NCBI GenBank assembly: GCA_947044365.1
Contig: OX345648.1
Location: 3,600,096 to 3,664,095 of the forward strand
Reading direction: 5' to 3'
Source of the DNA: Petrosia ficiformis
Taxonomy: Eukaryota > Porifera > Demospongiae > Haplosclerida > Petrosiidae
Length of the DNA: 64,000 nucleotides
Shown here: positions 59,484-64,000 of the stretch, piece after piece
Layout of the letters: the number at the start of each line of letters is the position of its first letter
Position numbering within the stretch: position 1 is the stretch's first letter
Translations under genes and position numbers: made by a program
The notes under the pieces: model-generated
Databases searched by the model: none
What the model was told of the DNA's origin: nothing
What the model saw: only the letters and a program-made list of their open reading frames with translations

Positions 59484-60365
59484 TACTTGTTCTGAAATAT
59501 TTTGCAAGGAGTGTTTCTTCCTTATACAAACAAGTTAGTGTTGCACACTGACAGGACTGGACTTTGATTTCCATGAAACTTTCTTTACATATGATAACAT
59601 TTTTCCAATTGACAAATGTCATTGCTGCATCTTGAGAGTATAAACTAGTGGTATTTGAAGTGTGTTGTGTCATCTTACCAGCCACTTCCAAAACAATAGA
59701 GTGGTTAGCTTTATGGGATCTCAAAACTGCATACATTCCTGGCTGAAAATGATTATAGAAGCCTACTGTAAAATTCAAGACAAATTGCTTGAAATTGTTT
59801 GTGCAGCTTTCATGAAGTCCATATAAAATGTACTAACATATTTGTGTTTTGATATTTGTGATTCACCTTTAATGATCCAAATAAATCGGAAGGATGATCT
59901 AATGTACCACTGCTATGTTTACCACAATTAAAACTATGAATAGTAATACCAGACCTTCCAACTTGATTTGTATCAGGAATTAAGCTTCCAGCATAGATTT
60001 AGTGTTTGTTATAGAAACATGGGATTTTTTCATACTATTAAGAAAGAGGATTAACATTCCTCCAGCTACTGATCCAAGGTTGAAATCACTTATTGTTCTT
60101 TGTGTTGTAGTAAAATTAGCAGTATGATCTGTCTGTGTAAAAATAACAGTCAATCCAACAGCTCCTAGAACAAGTAATTGACAAGCTTCATATATTCTAA
60201 GATTTGAAAATGCTGGAATATTAGGAATGTTATTAAAATTTCTTCAAAGTATTGACATAATTATCATTTGTACTTATTTTTGAATACTGGTGCAATACCA
60301 CTGCCTGGACATAAAGTTGTATCATCACTGCAGAGAATGCCACCTTGTGTATACTGTTGCCACAC
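59484..60365 (-). pseudogene. Beta-helix family remnant (N-terminal half only)
   Basis: Collinear with 52210-53110 of copy 3 but much more diverged. Recognisable pieces include FQPGMYAVLRSHKANHSIVL, AMTFVNWKNVIICKESF and, further upstream, TCGGIL-like and QLLVLGAVGLT-type segments. Several frameshifts and missing blocks. It is older than copies 1-3. Confidence 0.65.
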
Positions 60366-60519
60366 GCAAAGATTTGCTTAGTTACTGTATTTCGTGTGCG
60401 TTTCATGGTAGAAGACAGTTATACACCTCGGTACGATTTCTACTGATTTATCAAACCTCATGCCTTCAACCCTCGATTTGAGAAACCTTTATTACCTCGG
60501 TGTATAACCTATACTTATG

Positions 60520-60600
60520 TACTAATTATAATAATTATATATAATTATAATTCTTGTGTCACTTACACGAGTATGCGTAGTTAAGGAAGTTGCATCATTC
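60520..60600 (+). repeat. MITE family 1 fragment
   Basis: TTGTGTCACTTACACGAGTA and TAGTTAAGGAAGTTGCATCA correspond to 58466-58522 of the reference copy. It stops exactly where the LINE relic begins. Confidence 0.6.
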
Positions 60601-61580
60601 TGAATCCAAGACCTACTGCTGCCTCTATCTAGAAAATGCTATTCATCAACAACTCATCCCAGTTTTTACTGGTCATCCATCCTGCTCCTCTGTGGAGAGA
60701 GACCTACTTGCCCTCCCTGTTAGATTTGGTGGATTGGGCCTGAGTAATTCAGCAACTTCATCTCCAGATGTCTTCCAAGCTTCTCAAAGCCTCACAGCAC
60801 CCCTGGTGGCCCTGATAGTTCCCCAGGATGTAAGCTAAATAGTTGATCCTCAAGCAACTTCTGCCATCAAGAAAAACATCAGGAAGTCAAACCATCTGAA
60901 GAAACCTCAGCAAGTCAGCAACATCAATGGCCAACTTCCACCACCCCCCTCTCCCCCCAGCTCGCAATGCAGAAAGGCTCCTCCTCATGGCTCTCCGTTC
61001 TCCCACTCAAAGAACATGGCTTCTACCTACATAAGGGAGAATTTAGGGATGCAATCTGCTTGAGCTATGGCTGGAGGCCGGGTAGCATCCCTCAGACATG
61101 TAACTGTGGTGCCCAATTCTCAGTTGACCATGCAATGATCTGCCACATGGGTGGCTTTCCAACGATTTGCCACAAGGAAATCCATGACATCACTGCTTCA
61201 TTGTTCACTGAGGTCTGCCATAATGTCACCACTGAACCCTCCAGCCACTTAAAGGAGAGATCATAGCCACACGATCTGCCAATATTGATGACGGTGCTCA
61301 GCTAGACATTGTGCAAGAGGTTTCTGGAACGCTTCACAAGATGCATTTGTTGACATACGGGTTTTCTACCCTAACGCATCTAGTAACCGCTCTACAGTGA
61401 CCTCGTCTGTCTACAGGAGACATGAACAAGCCAAAAAAGGAGAGTATGGGCATGCAGTGGGTGAGGGAAGTGGAGTATGGAGTGTTTACTCCCTTGCTCT
61501 TCTCCACCACTGGAGGGATGGGACTAAAGGCAACAACCTTCTATAAACGACTTGCAGATATAATCTCGCTGAAACAGTAA
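60601..61580 (+). mobile_element. LINE reverse transcriptase, C-terminal relic
   Basis: Plus-strand pieces in order: LLALPVRFGGLGLSN, QKGSSSWLSVLPLKEHGFYL, HKGEFRDAICLSYGW, a CNCGAQFSVDHAMIC knuckle, GGFPTICHKEIHDITA, FVDIRVFYPNAS, YRRHEQAKKGEYG and FYKRLADIIS. This is the typical end of a non-LTR retrotransposon polymerase, well known in cnidarian and sponge repeats. Frames shift near 60840, 61260 and 61340. The catalytic core is absent. It is enclosed by inverted fragments of MITE family 1. Confidence 0.75.
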
Positions 61581-61818
61581 CATCCATACTCAACAGTGAT
61601 GGGATGGCTAAGATGTCGACTGTCCTTCGATGCACTCAGATCATGCATTCGAGGTAGCAGATGCTCCATTCACCATCCAATATACAGGACGGATATCACC
61701 CTCGCGACATCTGAGGGACGGGTGCCCTCTAATTGAATTCCATTTATATTTCTCTAAAACGATTTTGACCTACACTTGTTTTGTTTTTACCTTTCCTTTT
61801 AAATTGACATTAAAAAAC

Positions 61819-62165
61819 AAGCGTATATAGAGAAAAAAAGTATCCCTATGATTGTTTTATGGTGTCCAGCATTCAGTGATCATGGCTGACTTTATCATGC
61901 CTGAAACACAACAGCCTATTATAATTATTATTTTGATTATCTACTCTCTTCACCTTTTAAAGAATCTTGTAGAACTTTAGGAATATATTTCAGGTAGAAT
62001 AGTTAGCTAGTAGTTCCAGTTTCTAATTCTATGTAAGCTACAAGCAGCTTTCTTTCTGCTGAGTTCGAGCGCGCATTCTATTATGCACTACGCCCATTAA
62101 TTGACCGAGCCCCCGGGAATGACGTAACTCCCTTAACTACGTATACAACGAATACACAAACATAG
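61819..62165 (-). mobile_element. MITE family 1, diverged copy (inverted)
   Basis: Begins GCGTATATAGAG and TATCCCTATGATTG (near 61841) and ends ACGTATACAACGAATACAC. The core GAGCCCCCGGGAATGACGTA is kept, but the copy is shorter and more diverged than those at 4.1, 11.7 and 58.4 kb. Confidence 0.75.
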
Positions 62166-63609
62166 TTCATAGAATATGTAAATCAATAATAATACAACAT
62201 ATCTATTCATATTTGTTATTTTCACTCTTGTTCTCTGAACGGATGTTGATTGCTTGTAAGATTGTTGTGTATGTAAATGCCTGAGTTAAAGCATACAAGA
62301 GTATATATGGGCATATAATATACACAATATGCATGTGTTTTTTCTGTGTGTGTATTATGATGTGCATGGGAACAAACCAGGCAGATCATTATTGTAGGAT
62401 TGACACCATTGCAACCTTCTGGTTTGCATAATTTATTGCTGTACTGCATGTATATCTTGCAGTATAGCAATTACATTTGCAATCAGTAAACATAGGGCCT
62501 AATCCATTCAGAGAAAAGAGAGTTTTAATTTGCTTTTTCCAGCATATTACCTTTTATAGCAGGAGATTTCAGTTTCTGTAATATACAGTACATCAATAAT
62601 GGACCAAGCACCCATGCACATAAAATATCTTAACACTTTAAAAACTGCTTTGTTGTTTTAACCATATAGTTACACAGGCTGTGCTCTCCCAAATATGCAA
62701 TTAACATAAAGTCTGGAACACTTGATCTTTGTAGTGTAAACAATCAACAGTCTTTTGCATGATATAAAATAAACTTTAAAAGCATTAGGAATTAACATAC
62801 TTGCAGTCCAAAGAAATGTACAAGATATAAGATCACCTGCCTTCTGTTTACTGAAGTGTTTCAATAAACTATAACTGTTTACTATAAACAAAACATTAAA
62901 AGAGTCCATATGTGTGTGGCGATGACATAAATACAATAGGAAATTTAGGGAAAGTGTGCAAGTTAAATTTCCCATGTTTTTCTTGCTAATAAGGTACACA
63001 TGATGACCACCATACAGAGTTTTTATAAAGTATTTGGGGCAACAAAGATATATGTATATATATATATATATACATAATATATATATAATTATACATATAA
63101 TAGACACTTACCAGCTTGATGAATATTATTGTAACAAATAGGTTTGACCAATCAGATTGCTTGATTTAAAATGTTGAAGAATTACATACATAAACATAAA
63201 AACGTGTATCTAATGCAGCAATTGAAATCAAGTAATCTCATTGGTCAACATAGTAAATGTCAACTGTACACCCAAGTGAACATTAATCTAGTAACAAATG
63301 CATGTACTTGAAATGTATGTATTTTTTATAATAATGCAAATTCTAGCATTTGATACTGAGTTTGCAAACAATGATTCAGACACCCTCTCAAATTGAAAAA
63401 ATCCACATAAAATCATTATTGAGCAACAATTATTATTATAACCACAATTGACATAATATCTAAAAATTATAACTAAACTACAAGGAAGAGTATTAAGCTA
63501 CAGAAATTATTATTATTATTATAATTGCTACAAAAATAATATGAAACTTAATAGCTATGCTAAAGCTTTGAGGTTGAAATATAAAACACAACTTGTTGAA
63601 AATGTAAAC
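62166..63609. other. Intergenic; 3' flank of the partial copy at the right edge
   Basis: From about 62790 it is the reverse complement of the 22950-23750 flank of copy 1 (GATGACATAAATACAATAGG, CATTTGATACTGAGTTTGCA), including a TA tract at 63050-63090. No gene seen in 62166-62790. Confidence 0.6.
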
Positions 63610-64000
63610 TTAGTCAGCAAGTATCAGTAAAGCTTGTCTCATTTCATCATACTCCTCTTCATCTTCTTCTTGTATATGTCTCTCTGTAGAGTGATGTGTT
63701 TCTCTATAATCACAAAACTGAGTATTACATTTCTTGATTTTAAACTTACCCAAACATTTTGAAGATATAGTAATCACCAGTATACCAAATGCCACTGTTG
63801 TCAATGAAGCAGTAATATATGACAGAGTTTGTGATGTATGACTCTTTACTGGTACACATAGCAAAGCAATGATAATCTGTACGATAACTACAAAGAGACA
63901 GAATGAATCCACCCTGTTTAAACCATTATGCCTAAAAGGTTTAACGTAGGTTTGTAAGAGTGCCAGAGGGATCACAATTATCACTTGAAGAAACAACATT
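63607..64000 (-). CDS. Beta-helix/multi-pass membrane family, copy 4, C-terminal part (runs off window)
   Basis: The last 130 residues of the family: two helices (FCLFVVIVQIIIALLCVPV and ITASLTTVAFGILVITI), a short Cys-containing tail and the acidic EEDEEEYDEM end, as in copy 3. The visible part is intact with the same stop position. Whether the rest is intact lies beyond the window. Confidence 0.75.

Overview
The window looks like AT-rich animal nuclear DNA, most likely from a demosponge of the Amphimedon type. Genes have GT-AG introns. There are small non-autonomous transposons, a tRNA-derived SINE, and relics of LTR, LINE and Penelope-like elements. The dominant gene family (beta-helix-like ectodomain plus a many-pass membrane domain) is of a kind I associate with lineage-specific expansions in sponges. 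The species is inferred from gene content; no rRNA or mitochondrial marker is present.

Layout. (1) 1-8170, minus: a phosphoethanolamine N-methyltransferase gene whose 3' end runs off the window; five introns, one of 4.4 kb full of repeats. (2) 8171-9260: putative divergent promoter. (3) 9261-15189, plus: a two-exon Golgi-type membrane protein joining an extended-SDR epimerase-like domain to a glycosyltransferase-like domain; its 4.3 kb intron holds a TTAA-flanked piggyBac-type MITE and another MITE. (4) 16691-26.7 kb, plus: a broken copy (locus A) of a secreted cysteine-rich protein with fibrinogen-like motifs, split by a 5.7 kb unit that carries a decayed copy of the membrane family (18811-22947) and by a Penelope-like reverse transcriptase relic. 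(5) 28519-32241, minus: an intact membrane-family gene of about 1240 aa. (6) 34.0-41.0 kb, minus: a second family unit, a pseudogene with few lesions. (7) 41.0-42.75 kb: a tRNA-SINE abutting a decayed class C GPCR. (8) 42.8-48.9 kb: locus B, a degenerate duplicate of 14.7-30.4 kb (glycosyltransferase fragment, fibrinogen-like gene, decayed membrane gene). (9) 49942-54172, minus: the intact two-exon copy of the tandem family (1247 aa). (10) 54.2-64 kb: gag-like, class C GPCR, beta-helix and LINE relics, MITEs, and at the right edge the 3' end of another family copy.

The main story is turnover of a gene cluster. One segment was duplicated and the two copies have decayed in complementary ways: locus A keeps the glycosyltransferase and the large membrane gene, and locus B keeps the unsplit fibrinogen-like gene. 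A second membrane-family unit has spread to at least four places. The best candidates for an undescribed system are the beta-helix/multi-pass receptor-like family (two intact members of about 1240-1250 aa), the secreted fibrinogen-like gene interleaved with it, and the epimerase-glycosyltransferase fusion, whose epimerase half has lost key catalytic residues. All identity statements are by eye; no alignment or database search was run.
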